Notes: generated by a model not told the origin, from the sequence alone. DNA of 64,000 bases from JAGWBD01 sp965197455 (GCA_965197455.1 OZ240208.1:682001-746000), one strand, 5' to 3'; shown: positions 25,529 to 35,252, numbered from the stretch's first letter. Program-made: numbers and translations.

Positions 25529-26274
25529 GGCGTCACGGCAACCGGTGAGCTGAACAGCAACGACACCCCGACCCAGGCCAGCAGCAGCAGCATGGCGCGT
25601 TCGAACAAGCGGCGGTTGACGCGCCCGATGATGCGCCTGCCCAGCCAGACAAAGGGCGGGATGACCGGCAGCACCCAGGCGATGCTGAGGATGAGCTGCG
25701 GGTCGATGATGCGCGCGACGAAATAACCGGGCAGTTTGGCCAGGTTAACGACGAAGAAAAAGCAGGTGATGGTGCCGATGAACGTTGTCGGCCGGGCGCG
25801 TTGCAACAACAGCCAGGCGGTGATGGGCGGCCCTCCCAGATTGGCCAGCGTGGATGTAAAGCCTGAGGCCGCGCCCGCCAGTCGTCCATGCCAGTTGCGC
25901 GGTTGATAATTGACCGAGCCCAGGGAGTCGCTGGTCACCTTGTAGAGAACGACCGCCAGGGTGGTGATGCCCAGCATATGGCGCAGCACCTGGTCTGGCA
26001 GGGTGACCAGCAGCAGCGTGCCGCAGATGATGCCCGGCACCGCGCCGGTCAATAGCAGGCGTATGAAGCCCGCATCCCATTCGCGCCAGTAGAAACGCAT
26101 GGCGAAGATATCGCCAACGATGAGCAGGGGCATGGCGACGCCCACCGCGCCGGCGACCGACATGTGTCGCGTCAGCAGGGGCAGGACGATGGCACCGGCC
26201 AGTGAACCGCCGATGCCGCCCTTGACCAGACCGACCGAGATGGCTGCGATCAGGATGGCGGTTTCGAATCCCAT
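25525..26274 (-). CDS. TauE/SafE-family anion permease (sulfite/sulfonate exporter-like)
   Basis: Membrane protein of 249 residues with about eight hydrophobic segments and the two-fold TauE/SafE pattern (GGIGGSLAGAIVLPLL near the N-terminus; GFTSTLANLGGPPITAWLLLQ in the second half). GAGGTGCC precedes the ATG. Family members export sulfite, sulfoacetate or related anions. It is a single-gene unit that converges on the M19 gene and diverges from the VOC gene. With three sulfatases and a SulP permease nearby, a role in anion balance is plausible but inferred. Confidence 0.88.
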   Translation of the reverse strand: MGFETAILIAAISVGLVKGGIGGSLAGAIVLPLLTRHMSVAGAVGVAMPLLIVGDIFAMRFYWREWDAGFIRLLLTGAVPGIICGTLLLVTLPDQVLRHMLGITTLAVVLYKVTSDSLGSVNYQPRNWHGRLAGAASGFTSTLANLGGPPITAWLLLQRARPTTFIGTITCFFFVVNLAKLPGYFVARIIDPQLILSIAWVLPVIPPFVWLGRRIIGRVNRRLFERAMLLLLAWVGVSLLFSSPVAVTP

Positions 26275-26394
26275 GGCACCTCGTATGAACAGAATGGATC
26301 AGTATAGCCGCGTTGCGCTCCGCGACCGCACTGGCACCCGCACATTCGTCCGGGTATGCTGGCGCATGCCGTCTGACAAGGTGAGGAGACGCCG

Positions 26395-26781
26395 ATGAAT
26401 ATCGAGCACATCGCGCTTAATGTAGACGACCCAGAGGCCCTGGTCGCCTGGTACGGGGAGCACCTGGGCTTGCGCGTCCTGCGCAAGGTGGGGGGCGAGT
26501 CTCAGATTCACTTCCTCATCGACGAAGCTGACCAGGTCGCACTGGAAATTTTCTGCCACCCCGATTCGCCGCGCACGAACTATCATGATCTGCATCCGCA
26601 ACAGTTTCACGTTGCCTTCGCGGTGGATGACATTGAAAGCGAAAAGCAGCGCCTGCTGGCTGCCGGCGCCACCCTGGATGGCGACATTCACCCCATGCCG
26701 ACCGGAGACCTGTTGCTCTTCCTGCGCGACCCATGGGGGCTGACCCTGCAGCTGGCGAAGCGCAAGACCCCGCTGCGCTGA
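26395..26781 (+). CDS. VOC (glyoxalase/bleomycin-resistance) family protein
   Basis: Small single-domain protein of 128 residues with the vicinal-oxygen-chelate fold. It opens with IEHIALNVDDPEALVAWYGEHLGL and has the second half QFHVAFAVDDIESEKQRLLAAGA ... LLLFLRDPWGLTLQLAKR. Possible metal ligands are His in IEHIAL, Glu in VALEIF, His in QFHVAF and Gln in LTLQL. GGTGAGGAGACGCC precedes the ATG. It may be an isomerase, lyase or dioxygenase; the substrate is unknown. It ends 20 bp before the M20-type gene. Confidence 0.85.
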   Translation: MNIEHIALNVDDPEALVAWYGEHLGLRVLRKVGGESQIHFLIDEADQVALEIFCHPDSPRTNYHDLHPQQFHVAFAVDDIESEKQRLLAAGATLDGDIHPMPTGDLLLFLRDPWGLTLQLAKRKTPLR

Positions 26782-26801
26782 GCGCTGCCGGGAGACGCGC
26801 C

Positions 26802-28049
26802 ATGCGCATTACTGCCAGCGATGTCAACATGGGTCGGGTTTCTGCACAGCTAAAGCGGCTGGCGCGGATTGGAGCCACGCCTGCGGGTGGCGTCACGCGA
26901 TACACATTCTCTCCCGAGCATATGCAGGCCACCCATGCAGCGGCGCAATGGATGGCGGACGTCGGGCTGGAGCCCTTCTTCGACCAGCACGGCAACTTGC
27001 TGGGGTGCCTGGCCGGCTCTGACCCGGATGCTGACATGGTGCTCTCCGGCTCGCATCTGGACAGCGTCCCCAACGGCGGCAACTATGACGGCGTGCTGGG
27101 CGTACTGGCTCCGCTGGAAGCCCTGACGCTCATCCAGGAGCAGGGTCTGCAACCGCGCCGGCCACTGGGGCTGGTCTCCTTCATCGAGGAAGAAGGCGCA
27201 CGCTTTCACGGCCTGCTGGGCAGCACGCTGGCCGTCGGTCATTTGACTGAAGCAGAAATCGCGGAAGTCGCCGATTCACAGGGTCTGCGCTATCTCGACG
27301 AGTTGGCCCGCTGTGACTTCGCCCGGCCACAGCGTACAGTGGACTGGCGGCAGGGCCTGTACGCCTTTCTCGAGTTGCACATTGAGCAGGGCAAGCGCCT
27401 CGAAGCAGCCGGCGTTCCTGCAGGAGTAGTGACCAGTATCGCCGGGCCGACCTTCCTGCAAGTGCAGTTTGAAGGTCAGGCGGACCACGCCGGCGCGACT
27501 GAATGGGCCGACCGGCGCGATTCCTTGCTGGCGGCTGCCAACGTGATTGTGGCGCTGCGCGAGATGGGCATGCGTGAATTTGAGGGGCGCGCGCACGTGA
27601 CCGTCGGCGCGCTGACGGTGCAGCCCAATGTGACCAATGTGATTGCCGGCCAGACCACCTTCAACATCGATTTCCGCGCCGCGGATGCTGCTTCGTGCGC
27701 ACAGATGGAGGGGCGCATCGAGGAGATTCTGGCGCAGCAGGCCGCCGCCCAACGCGTTGAGTTTAGCGTGCTGCAGCTGCACCATGCACCGCCGGTGGAG
27801 ACGCGGCCGCACATTTGTGAAGCGGTCGAACAGGGCGCGGTGGCGGCGGGTGTCGCCAGCATGCCGCTGGTCAGCTGGGCCGCGCATGACGCCATGAACA
27901 TGGCGACGGTCACCGATGCCGGCATGTTGTTCGTGCCCTGCCGCGACGGTCGCAGCCACACCCCCGAGGAGTATGTCGCGCCTGAAGACATCGCCAGCGG
28001 CATCGCCGTATTGGCCAATGCGCTGCTGATTCTTGCAGGGCACGACTGA
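26802..28049 (+). CDS. M20-family N-carbamoyl-amino-acid hydrolase/allantoate amidohydrolase-like enzyme
   Basis: Binuclear metalloenzyme of 415 residues in the AllC/HyuC branch of the M20 family. The ATG at 26802 follows GGGAGACGCG. Metal and catalytic motifs: GSHLDSVPNGGNYDGVLGVL, SFIEEEGARFHGLLGS, LELHIEQGKRLE, the dimer-domain segment ADHAGATEWADRRDSL and AAHDAMNMA near the C-terminus. It would release ammonia and CO2 from an N-carbamoyl or ureido compound. Whether it acts on allantoate, ureidopropionate or carbamoyl amino acids cannot be told. It is followed 17 bp later by a sulfatase. Confidence 0.9.
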   Translation: MRITASDVNMGRVSAQLKRLARIGATPAGGVTRYTFSPEHMQATHAAAQWMADVGLEPFFDQHGNLLGCLAGSDPDADMVLSGSHLDSVPNGGNYDGVLGVLAPLEALTLIQEQGLQPRRPLGLVSFIEEEGARFHGLLGSTLAVGHLTEAEIAEVADSQGLRYLDELARCDFARPQRTVDWRQGLYAFLELHIEQGKRLEAAGVPAGVVTSIAGPTFLQVQFEGQADHAGATEWADRRDSLLAAANVIVALREMGMREFEGRAHVTVGALTVQPNVTNVIAGQTTFNIDFRAADAASCAQMEGRIEEILAQQAAAQRVEFSVLQLHHAPPVETRPHICEAVEQGAVAAGVASMPLVSWAAHDAMNMATVTDAGMLFVPCRDGRSHTPEEYVAPEDIASGIAVLANALLILAGHD

Positions 28050-28066
28050 CGCAGTGCAGAGGTGAA

Positions 28067-29473
28067 ATGGAACGTCCGAATATCCTGATCCTCTACACGG
28101 ACCAGCAGCGCCACGATGCCCTCGGGGTCAATGGCAACAGGGACATCCTCACGCCCAACCTGGATCGACTGGCAACAGAAGGCGTCAATTTCGACCACCA
28201 CTTCGTGCAGAATCCGGTCTGCATGCCCAGTCGCGCCAGCTTTCTAAGCGGCTGCTACCCCTCACAGCTGGGCATCACGCACATGGGTGTGCCTCTTCCA
28301 GAGGACACTGTGACGCTGCCGCACTTGCTGCGGCCCTACGGTTATCATTCTGCCAACATCGGCAAACTGCATTTTCTGCCGCATGCCAACCGCGACCATC
28401 GCGTGCCGCATCCCTCCTATGGCTTCGACCATCTGGAAATCTCGGATGAGCCCGGCGTTTACGAGGATGCCTATCGCGCCTGGGTGCGGGCCATTGCGCC
28501 AGAAGAAATTGACAAGATTAGCGTTGGCCTGCCTCCCGGCACTGATGTCTGGAATCGCAGCATGGGCGTGCAGGACGATGTGCAGCACACGCTGCAGGGC
28601 TGGCGCCAGGATTTCCGCGACGCCATCGCCTTTCCCGCCGCGGACGAAGTCACGCACAGCACTTTCGTGGCGGAGCAAACCATCAATTTCCTGCGCCAGC
28701 AAAGCGGCCCTTTCCTGTGCATCGCCGGCTTTTATTCACCGCATGCGCCCTGGGTCGTGCCGCAACGCTGGCTGGATTGCTACGATCGTCAGTCGCTGGG
28801 CCTGCCACAGTATCCGCCGGAGCTGGAGGCCACTCGCGACGCTGCCGGCTTCTCCGACGAGACCCTGCGCATGGCGCGTCATGGCTATTACGCCATGGTC
28901 AGCGAAGTTGACCGCCATGTTGGCCGAATCTTGTCCGCGCTTGAGGAAGAAGGACAGGCGGAAAACACCATCGTGGTCTTCACTTCCGATCACGGCGAGT
29001 GGCTGGGCGAACATCTGCGCTGGGGCAAGGGCTGGCCGGGCGCGGACGCTGTGAGCCGCGTGCCACTGCTGGTCCGCTGGCCTGCTGGCGAGCTTGCTGC
29101 TGGCCGGCGCGTCAGTGACATTGTAGAAGCAGTAGACGTCCTGCCCATGCTGCTGGACTGCGCCGGCATCCAGATTCCGCCGCATTTGCAGGGAATTTCA
29201 CTGTTGCCTGCGTTGCGCGGGGCACCTGGCAGTGGCGACGGCTCGGCGGTCATGGAAGCCAGCGGCTGGAAGACCTTGCGCACGGCCACGCATCGCTATC
29301 TCATTCATGCGGATGGCCGCGAAAGCCTGTGGGATCTGGCGCAAGACCCGCGAGAGTATCGGAATGTGGCCGGCGACGAGCGCTACAGTGCCGTTCTGGC
29401 CGACCATCGACACATGCTGCTGCAACGCCTGCTGGACATGGAGCGACCGTTGCCTCGCACCTGGGTTTACTGA
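28067..29473 (+). CDS. Sulfatase (type I, formylglycine-dependent), copy 1
   Basis: Arylsulfatase-superfamily hydrolase of 468 residues without a signal peptide, hence probably cytoplasmic. The metal site begins NILILYTDQQRHDALG; the modified residue is Cys52 in CMPSRASFLSG, the canonical C-x-P-S-R. Further motifs: GKLHFLPHA, FYSPHAPW, FTSDHGEWLGEH and the lysine in WGKGWPG. It cleaves sulfate or, in related families, phosphonate esters. A formylglycine-generating enzyme or anaerobic maturase must act on it, but neither is in the window. Confidence 0.92.
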   Translation: MERPNILILYTDQQRHDALGVNGNRDILTPNLDRLATEGVNFDHHFVQNPVCMPSRASFLSGCYPSQLGITHMGVPLPEDTVTLPHLLRPYGYHSANIGKLHFLPHANRDHRVPHPSYGFDHLEISDEPGVYEDAYRAWVRAIAPEEIDKISVGLPPGTDVWNRSMGVQDDVQHTLQGWRQDFRDAIAFPAADEVTHSTFVAEQTINFLRQQSGPFLCIAGFYSPHAPWVVPQRWLDCYDRQSLGLPQYPPELEATRDAAGFSDETLRMARHGYYAMVSEVDRHVGRILSALEEEGQAENTIVVFTSDHGEWLGEHLRWGKGWPGADAVSRVPLLVRWPAGELAAGRRVSDIVEAVDVLPMLLDCAGIQIPPHLQGISLLPALRGAPGSGDGSAVMEASGWKTLRTATHRYLIHADGRESLWDLAQDPREYRNVAGDERYSAVLADHRHMLLQRLLDMERPLPRTWVY

Positions 29474-29545
29474 TTCGGTCGGCAATGGTCTGGCAACCCG
29501 GGGCAGCGCGCGTTACACTGCTGTTCCCGAAAGGAAGATAAACAG

Positions 29546-30772
29546 TTGACGACACTCCCGGCACAGGCCCTGAGCGCGCTGCGTAACCCTATCATCGTTC
29601 CAATTTATTTGCCCACCCTGCTTTTTGGCATGGCGCTGGGCATGGTAAAGCCCATTCTCCCCCTGTATGCGGCGGACTTTGACATCAGTTATGCCCTTAT
29701 AGGTGTGGTCGTGGGTGCCCCGGCCCTGGGTGCCATGCTGGCTGATGTCCCGGCCGGCATACTGTTACGTCGCTTTAACGAAAAGCAGGTGATGCTGGCC
29801 GGCCTTGGGCTCGTCATGCTGGGTATGTTGATGCTTTACCTGACGCCCGGCGTCTGGACGGCGGTCGTGTTCCTCTTCATGTTTGGTTCCGGACGCGCGT
29901 TGTTTAATGTATCGCGTCACATGTACCTGTCGGAGCACATCTCGCTGGCCAAACGCGGTCGCGCCATCGCCCTGTTTGGCGGAATGATGCGCATTGGCTT
30001 CGCTGTCGGTCCGATCCTGGGCGGTTTCGTCGCGGCGCGGATGGGTTTGCGAGCGCCATTTCTACTGGTCAGCGCCTTCGCTGTTTTCGGCATCGTCGTT
30101 GTTGCCTTGCTGCTGAAAGGATCGAAGCGCGACGCCCAGGCCAGAAGCAAGGAAGACGGGCACGCTGTTGTTGAGACCCTGCGCGAAAACACGCCCATGC
30201 TGGCGAAGGCCGGTTCTGGCATGCTTTTTGCCCAGGCGGTGCGCGCCGGCCGTAGCCTGATTGTCCCGCTCTACGCAGCCGATGTACTGGGTCTGGGCCC
30301 TGAAGCCATCGGCCTGATCGTCAGCGCCTCCTGGGCGATTGACATGCTAATGTTCCTGCCTGCCGGCTGGATCATGGACAAGTATGGGCGCAAACACGCC
30401 ATCGTGCCCAGTTTCGTCATCCAGGCAACTGGTCTTGCGCTCATCCCTCTGACCCAGAGTTTCGAAGGACTGTTGCTGGCGGCGTCGCTGATCGGATTCG
30501 GCAATGGAATCAGCAGTGGCTCGATGATGACCATTGGCTCGGACCTGGCGCCGGTGAAGACGCGCGGCGAATTCCTGGGAGTCTGGCGTCTCATCGGCGA
30601 TTCCGGAGGGACTGTCGCGCCGCTTGTCATCGGATTGATTGCCCAGCAACTGGCGCTGCAGTCGGCTGTTGTCGTCATTTCGGGCGCAGGTCTGATGGCT
30701 GCCGGCATTTTCGCCTTTCTCGTCCCGGAAACCTTGGCCAGAATGCCCCGCAAGCGGCCGCGAGCCGCATAA
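29546..30772 (+). CDS. MFS transporter (DHA1-like)
   Basis: Twelve-helix secondary transporter of 408 residues. The start is a TTG at 29546 after AAGGAAGATAAACAG. The first loop carries PAGILLRRFNEKQ, a form of the MFS A motif, repeated in the second half as PAGWIMDKYGRKHAI. Helix 5 has GFAVGPILGGFVAARMG, a motif C-like pattern usual in drug/metabolite exporters. The substrate is unknown. It lies 72 bp after the sulfatase and 12 bp before the FAD/FeS oxidoreductase, so may import or export the compound that these enzymes handle (inference). Confidence 0.9.
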   Translation: MTTLPAQALSALRNPIIVPIYLPTLLFGMALGMVKPILPLYAADFDISYALIGVVVGAPALGAMLADVPAGILLRRFNEKQVMLAGLGLVMLGMLMLYLTPGVWTAVVFLFMFGSGRALFNVSRHMYLSEHISLAKRGRAIALFGGMMRIGFAVGPILGGFVAARMGLRAPFLLVSAFAVFGIVVVALLLKGSKRDAQARSKEDGHAVVETLRENTPMLAKAGSGMLFAQAVRAGRSLIVPLYAADVLGLGPEAIGLIVSASWAIDMLMFLPAGWIMDKYGRKHAIVPSFVIQATGLALIPLTQSFEGLLLAASLIGFGNGISSGSMMTIGSDLAPVKTRGEFLGVWRLIGDSGGTVAPLVIGLIAQQLALQSAVVVISGAGLMAAGIFAFLVPETLARMPRKRPRAA

Positions 30773-30784
30773 CAGGAAGCTGAA

Positions 30785-33727
30785 ATGCCGGACTTGCAGG
30801 CCGTTCAGGAGTTTCTGCACGAGTTGCAGCCACGTGTGAGCGGTGAAATTCGGGCTGACCAGTACAGCCGCATGCTCTACAGCACGGACGCCAGTATTTA
30901 TCAGAAGATGCCGCTGGCCGTGCTCATTCCACGCACGGCGGATGACGTACAGGCTGCCGTCGAGCTGGCGGCGCGTCACCGTGTGCCAGTGCTGCCGCGC
31001 GCATCAGGCAGCAGTCTGGCGGGCCAGGCGGTCAACGAGGCGCTGGTCATCGACACCACCCGCTGGCTGGACGGGATTCACGAGATCAACCCGGAGGAGC
31101 GCTGGGTGCGGGTGGGACCAGGGCGGGTGCTGGACGAACTGAACCTGGCGCTGAAACCGCATGGCCTGCAATTCGGTCCGGACCCGGCCAGCAGCAACCG
31201 CGCGGCGATGGGCGGCATCGTCTCCAACAACTCAACCGGCAGCCACTCGATTCTCTACGGCATGTCGGCTGACCACGTGCTCGAGGCCGAAGTCATTCTG
31301 GCCGACGGCACGCGTACCCGCATGGGCCCGCTGGACGGGGAACCCCTGCGCCAGCATCAAATGCGCAATGATCTGGAAGGTCGCATCTATCGCGATGTGG
31401 CTCAACTGGCGCGGCAAAACGCCGACGTCATTCGGGCCGGCACACCGCGGCACTGGCGTCGCTGTGGGGGCTACAACCTGGACCGCTTCGTCGAGGGCGG
31501 CGTCAACTTCAACTGGCCGCAGGACGAGCATTTCAACCTGGCGAAGTTGCTCAGCGGGGCCGAAGGCACGCTGGGCGTGCTGACCGAATTGAAGCTCAAC
31601 CTTGTTCCCCTGCCGCAGCGCACGGCCCTGGCCATCGTGCACTTTGATGAGCTGTTCACGGCGCTGGCAGCGGTGCCGGCCATGCTGGAAACCGGGCCAT
31701 CGGCCATCGAACTGCTTGACAATCTCGGGCTTACGCTTTGCCGTGATGTGCCCGAATATGCGCGTCTGTTGCAGACCTTCGTCGAAGGCCAGCCGAACTG
31801 CATCCTGATCACCGAGTTCTACGGCGAGAGTGAAGTAGAACTGCGCGCCAAAATCGATGGGCTGCAGCGCCACCTGCGCAGCCAGAGTATCGCCGCCGGT
31901 GTCACAGTCCCGGTGTTCGGGTCAACGCAACAGGAAGACGTCTGGACGGTGCGCAAGGTCGGCCTCGGCCTGATGATGAGCATCCGCGGCGACCACAAGC
32001 CCATTCCCTTCATTGAGGATGCCGCTGTTCCGACCGACCACCTGGCAGAATATGTGACGAAGCTGGAGGAGTTTTGTAACGGCCTCGGCACCGATGTGGC
32101 CTACTACGCGCACGCCAGCGCCGGCTGCGTCCATATTCGCCCGCTTATCAACACGAAACAGGCACGGGAAGTCGCCAAGCTGCCGCAGATCATGGAGTTC
32201 TCGGTCGATCTCTTGCATGGCTACGGCGGTGCGCTCAGCAGCGAGCACGGCGACGGGCGTGCGCGCAGCTGGATGAACGAGCGCTTTTTCGGCCCGAAGT
32301 TGTACCGGCTGTATCAGCAGGTCAAACGCAGCTTTGACCCCGACAACCTGCTCAACCCGGGCAACATCGTCGATGCGCCGCCGATGGGCGAAAATCTGCG
32401 GTTCGGCGAGACTTACGAAGTTATCCCCCTGCAGCCGGCACTGGACTTCAGCGATGAGCAGGGCTTTCACCGGGCCGTCGAGATGTGTAACGGGGCGGGA
32501 GTCTGCCGCAAGAAAACCACCGGCACCATGTGTCCCAGCTTCATGGTCACGCGCGAGGAAGAGCACAGTACGCGCGGCCGCGCCAACGCGCTGCGCGCTG
32601 CCATGTCCGGCCTGCTGCCGGCCAGCGAGCTGACCAGTGAACGCATGTATGGGGTGATGGATCTGTGCATTGGCTGCAAGGCCTGCGCCGCTGAATGTCC
32701 CTCGTCGGTGGACATGGGCAAGATCAAGGTGGAGTTCCTTGCGCAGTATCATCGCGAACACGGGACACCGCTGCGCGCGCGTCTGTTCGGCCACATTGGC
32801 GCCCTGAGTCGTCTGGGCGCCGGGCCTCTGGCTCCATTGGTCAATGCCGGATTGAGCAACCCGTTCATGCGTGACCTGATGGAACGTACGCTTGGCGTCA
32901 GCAAGGAACGCACACTGCCTGCCTTTGCGCCACAACCCTTCACCACATGGTTTCGCAAACGCGGCAGGCCACAGGGCAGCGCCAAACAGGTCGTGCTTTT
33001 CAACGACAGCTTCAACACCTGGAATGACCCGCACATCGCCATCGCTGCTACCCAGGTGCTGGAAGCCATGGGCTACGAGGTACTGCTGCCGGGGCACCGC
33101 TGCTGTGGCCGCCCAATGATGTCCGAAGGCCTGGTGGAAGATGCGCGCAGGGCGGCGCTGGATGTGGTGTCGCGCCTGGCCGTTCATGTGGACGCCGGCA
33201 TTCCGGTCGTGGGGCTTGAGCCGAGTTGCCTGTTGATGCTGCGTGACGAGTACCACTATTTGCTGCCGGATGACGCGCGCGTGGCCAGGGTGGCAGACAA
33301 GGCGCTGCTCTTTGAAGAATTCATCGCGCAACAGGCGGAAAGTGGCGAACTGGGGCTGGAATTCGAACAGACTGCGCGCAAGCTGCTGCTGCATGGCCAC
33401 TGTCATCAGCGCGCTTTGGTGGGAACCGGGCCTTCACACATAGCCCTGGGTCTGCCAGAGAACTACGATATTGAGGAAGTCGATTCCGGCTGCTGCGGCA
33501 TGGCGGGCTCCTTTGGTTATGAAAGCGAGCATTACGATCTCTCACTGAAGATGGCCGAACGACGCCTCTTGCCGGCCGTACGCGAGGCGGATGCAGACAC
33601 CCTGATCGTCGCCGCCGGCACCAGTTGCCGCCACCAGATCCAGCATGGCAGTGGCCGCCTGCCCCTGCACCCGGCCGAAGTCCTGCGTGATGCAATGGTC
33701 ACTGACCGGGAAGTAGAGACTGCATGA
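30785..33727 (+). CDS. FAD-binding and 4Fe-4S oxidoreductase (D-2-hydroxyacid dehydrogenase/GlpC fusion, YdiJ-like)
   Basis: Large 980-residue fusion. The N-terminal half is a FAD-linked oxidase (LPRASGSSLAGQAVNE near residue 75; GGIVSNNSTGSHSILYG; C-terminal cap SSEHGDGRARS). Then come two ferredoxin-like cysteine clusters: CNGAGVCRKKTTGTMCPS and CIGCKACAAECPSSVDM. The C-terminal third has paired CCG motifs (GHRCCGRPMM and DSGCCGMAGSFGYE). Such proteins oxidise D-lactate, D-2-hydroxyglutarate or glycolate and pass electrons to a quinone pool. A following 89-residue membrane protein overlaps its stop and could tether it. The exact substrate is open. Confidence 0.92.
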   Translation: MPDLQAVQEFLHELQPRVSGEIRADQYSRMLYSTDASIYQKMPLAVLIPRTADDVQAAVELAARHRVPVLPRASGSSLAGQAVNEALVIDTTRWLDGIHEINPEERWVRVGPGRVLDELNLALKPHGLQFGPDPASSNRAAMGGIVSNNSTGSHSILYGMSADHVLEAEVILADGTRTRMGPLDGEPLRQHQMRNDLEGRIYRDVAQLARQNADVIRAGTPRHWRRCGGYNLDRFVEGGVNFNWPQDEHFNLAKLLSGAEGTLGVLTELKLNLVPLPQRTALAIVHFDELFTALAAVPAMLETGPSAIELLDNLGLTLCRDVPEYARLLQTFVEGQPNCILITEFYGESEVELRAKIDGLQRHLRSQSIAAGVTVPVFGSTQQEDVWTVRKVGLGLMMSIRGDHKPIPFIEDAAVPTDHLAEYVTKLEEFCNGLGTDVAYYAHASAGCVHIRPLINTKQAREVAKLPQIMEFSVDLLHGYGGALSSEHGDGRARSWMNERFFGPKLYRLYQQVKRSFDPDNLLNPGNIVDAPPMGENLRFGETYEVIPLQPALDFSDEQGFHRAVEMCNGAGVCRKKTTGTMCPSFMVTREEEHSTRGRANALRAAMSGLLPASELTSERMYGVMDLCIGCKACAAECPSSVDMGKIKVEFLAQYHREHGTPLRARLFGHIGALSRLGAGPLAPLVNAGLSNPFMRDLMERTLGVSKERTLPAFAPQPFTTWFRKRGRPQGSAKQVVLFNDSFNTWNDPHIAIAATQVLEAMGYEVLLPGHRCCGRPMMSEGLVEDARRAALDVVSRLAVHVDAGIPVVGLEPSCLLMLRDEYHYLLPDDARVARVADKALLFEEFIAQQAESGELGLEFEQTARKLLLHGHCHQRALVGTGPSHIALGLPENYDIEEVDSGCCGMAGSFGYESEHYDLSLKMAERRLLPAVREADADTLIVAAGTSCRHQIQHGSGRLPLHPAEVLRDAMVTDREVETA

Positions 33728-33993
33728 AACTGACCAGGCGGCTTGTGCGAATCGGCGCGCTCGTCCTTGCAATCTGGTTGTTGCTACCTGTGTTTCAGAG
33801 CTACAACGTTGTAATTCTGGAATGGTTCAACTATCTGCTGGATGATTCGCTTGTCGAACGCCGAACCTTTGACTCAGTGACTGCCCTGCATCACGAACTG
33901 TTCTGGTCCGTGATTGTGACACGTCTTGTCCTGTTCATCGTTCTGTTCAGCGCAACCTGGGTTGTGTTGCGGCGCACTCGGCCAGCGCAGTAA
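33724..33993 (+). CDS. Small two-helix membrane protein of unknown function
   Basis: I do not recognise this 89-residue protein. It has a basic start (MKLTRRLVR), a hydrophobic segment at about 10-30 (IGALVLAIWLLLPVFQSYNV), a polar middle with DDSLVERRTFDSVTALHHE and a second hydrophobic segment (SVIVTRLVLFIVLFSATWVVL) followed by a basic tail. Its ATG overlaps the stop of the 980-residue oxidoreductase (ATGA), which implies translational coupling and suggests it anchors or partners that enzyme. The two His residues before helix 2 could be of interest if it touches haem or quinone (speculative). Confidence 0.75.
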   Translation: MKLTRRLVRIGALVLAIWLLLPVFQSYNVVILEWFNYLLDDSLVERRTFDSVTALHHELFWSVIVTRLVLFIVLFSATWVVLRRTRPAQ

Positions 33994-34052
33994 CCAACCA
34001 GCCTGCAAACGACTGAGTTCGATACAATTCTGCCTTCCAGGGGAATACTGAC

Positions 34053-35252
34053 ATGACGGTGACCATTCGTGACGTGCAGGCCATCACCACCAAACCCGGC
34101 AATTCAAACCTGGTCATTGTCAAGGTGCTGACCTCCGAGCCAGGACTCTACGGCCTCGGCTGCGCGACCTTCACCCAGCGCTGGCACGCGGTCGTCGCTG
34201 CCGTCGAGAAGCATTTGCGACCCTTTGCGCTGGGCCGGGACGTCATGCGCGGTGAGGAATTTTTCCGCATGGCCATGGCGCACAGCTACTGGCGCAATGG
34301 CCCGGTGCTCAACAACGCCATTTCCGGCGTCGATCAGGCGCTGTGGGACATCCGCGGCAAGCTGGCTGGCATGCCGGTCTACGAGCTGCTGGGCGGAAAA
34401 GTGCGTGAGGCGGCCAACGTCTATGTGCATGCGGATGGCGGTTCGCCGCAAGAAGTGGCGGAGAATGTCCAGCGCTACATGGATCAGGGGCATCGTCACA
34501 TCCGCGTCCAAATGGGCGGTTACGGCGGCATGGGCGGCGCAATCCCCAGGCCGGAAGGCGCGCCCGCTGGCAGCTACTATGACCCACGCGCCTACTGCCG
34601 CGACATGCTGGGCATGATTGAGCATGTGCGCAAGGTAGTGGGCGACGAAGTCGAGTTGCTGCACGACATACACGAACGCCTGCACCCGGTGCATTCCATC
34701 CAGTTCGCAAAGGACGTGGAGCAGTTTCGTCTGTTCTTCCTTGAGGATGCGCTGGCGCCTGAGGACATCGAATGGTTCCGCCAGTTGCGCGCACAAAGCG
34801 CCGTGCCACTGGCGATGGGCGAGCTCTTCAACAATCCGCTGGAGTGGCAGCCATTGATTGAAGGCCGCCTTATCGATTTCCTGCGCATGCACATCAGCCA
34901 GATGGGCGGACTGACTCCTGCCCGCGATGTCGCGCTTTTTGCCAACATGTATGGCCTGCGCACCGCCTGGCACGGACCGGGTGACACCTCGCCGGTCGGT
35001 CATGCCGCCAACCTGCAGCTGGACCTCTGGGAACCCAACTTCGGCATCCAGGAATGGTATGAACCATCGGAGCTGGACTATGAGATGTTCCCTGGCCTGC
35101 CGCAGGTGAGAGACGGCTATTTGTATTCGAACGCCATTCCCGGCCTCGGCATCGACATCGACGAGGCGCTGGCAGCGCAATATCCCTGTCAGGACGTGAC
35201 AGAATTCTGGACGCAGACGCGCCTGCCAGACGGTACGCCGGTGCGTCCCTGA
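34053..35252 (+). CDS. Enolase-superfamily dehydratase, D-mannonate dehydratase/RspA-like
   Basis: Mg-dependent sugar-acid dehydratase of 399 residues. The ManD pattern is clear: SYWRNGPVLNNAISGVDQALWDIRGK, YELLGGKVREAANVYVHADG, DIHERLHPV (Asp metal ligand and catalytic His), FFLEDALAPED (Glu ligand), MGELFNNPLEW (Glu ligand) and the late His in WHGPGDTSPVGHAA. Characterised ManD/RspA members dehydrate D-mannonate or D-gluconate; some are nearly inactive. AGGGGAATACTGAC precedes the ATG. No uronate isomerase or KDG kinase is beside it. Confidence 0.88.
   Translation: MTVTIRDVQAITTKPGNSNLVIVKVLTSEPGLYGLGCATFTQRWHAVVAAVEKHLRPFALGRDVMRGEEFFRMAMAHSYWRNGPVLNNAISGVDQALWDIRGKLAGMPVYELLGGKVREAANVYVHADGGSPQEVAENVQRYMDQGHRHIRVQMGGYGGMGGAIPRPEGAPAGSYYDPRAYCRDMLGMIEHVRKVVGDEVELLHDIHERLHPVHSIQFAKDVEQFRLFFLEDALAPEDIEWFRQLRAQSAVPLAMGELFNNPLEWQPLIEGRLIDFLRMHISQMGGLTPARDVALFANMYGLRTAWHGPGDTSPVGHAANLQLDLWEPNFGIQEWYEPSELDYEMFPGLPQVRDGYLYSNAIPGLGIDIDEALAAQYPCQDVTEFWTQTRLPDGTPVRP

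Noticed and set aside
31922..33406. 494-residue minus-strand open frame
   Set aside because: Fully antisense to the FAD/4Fe-4S oxidoreductase, low-complexity composition rich in His, Gln and Arg, no known motif, no ribosome binding site.
34104..35180. 358-residue minus-strand open frame
   Set aside because: Antisense shadow of the ManD/RspA-like dehydratase.
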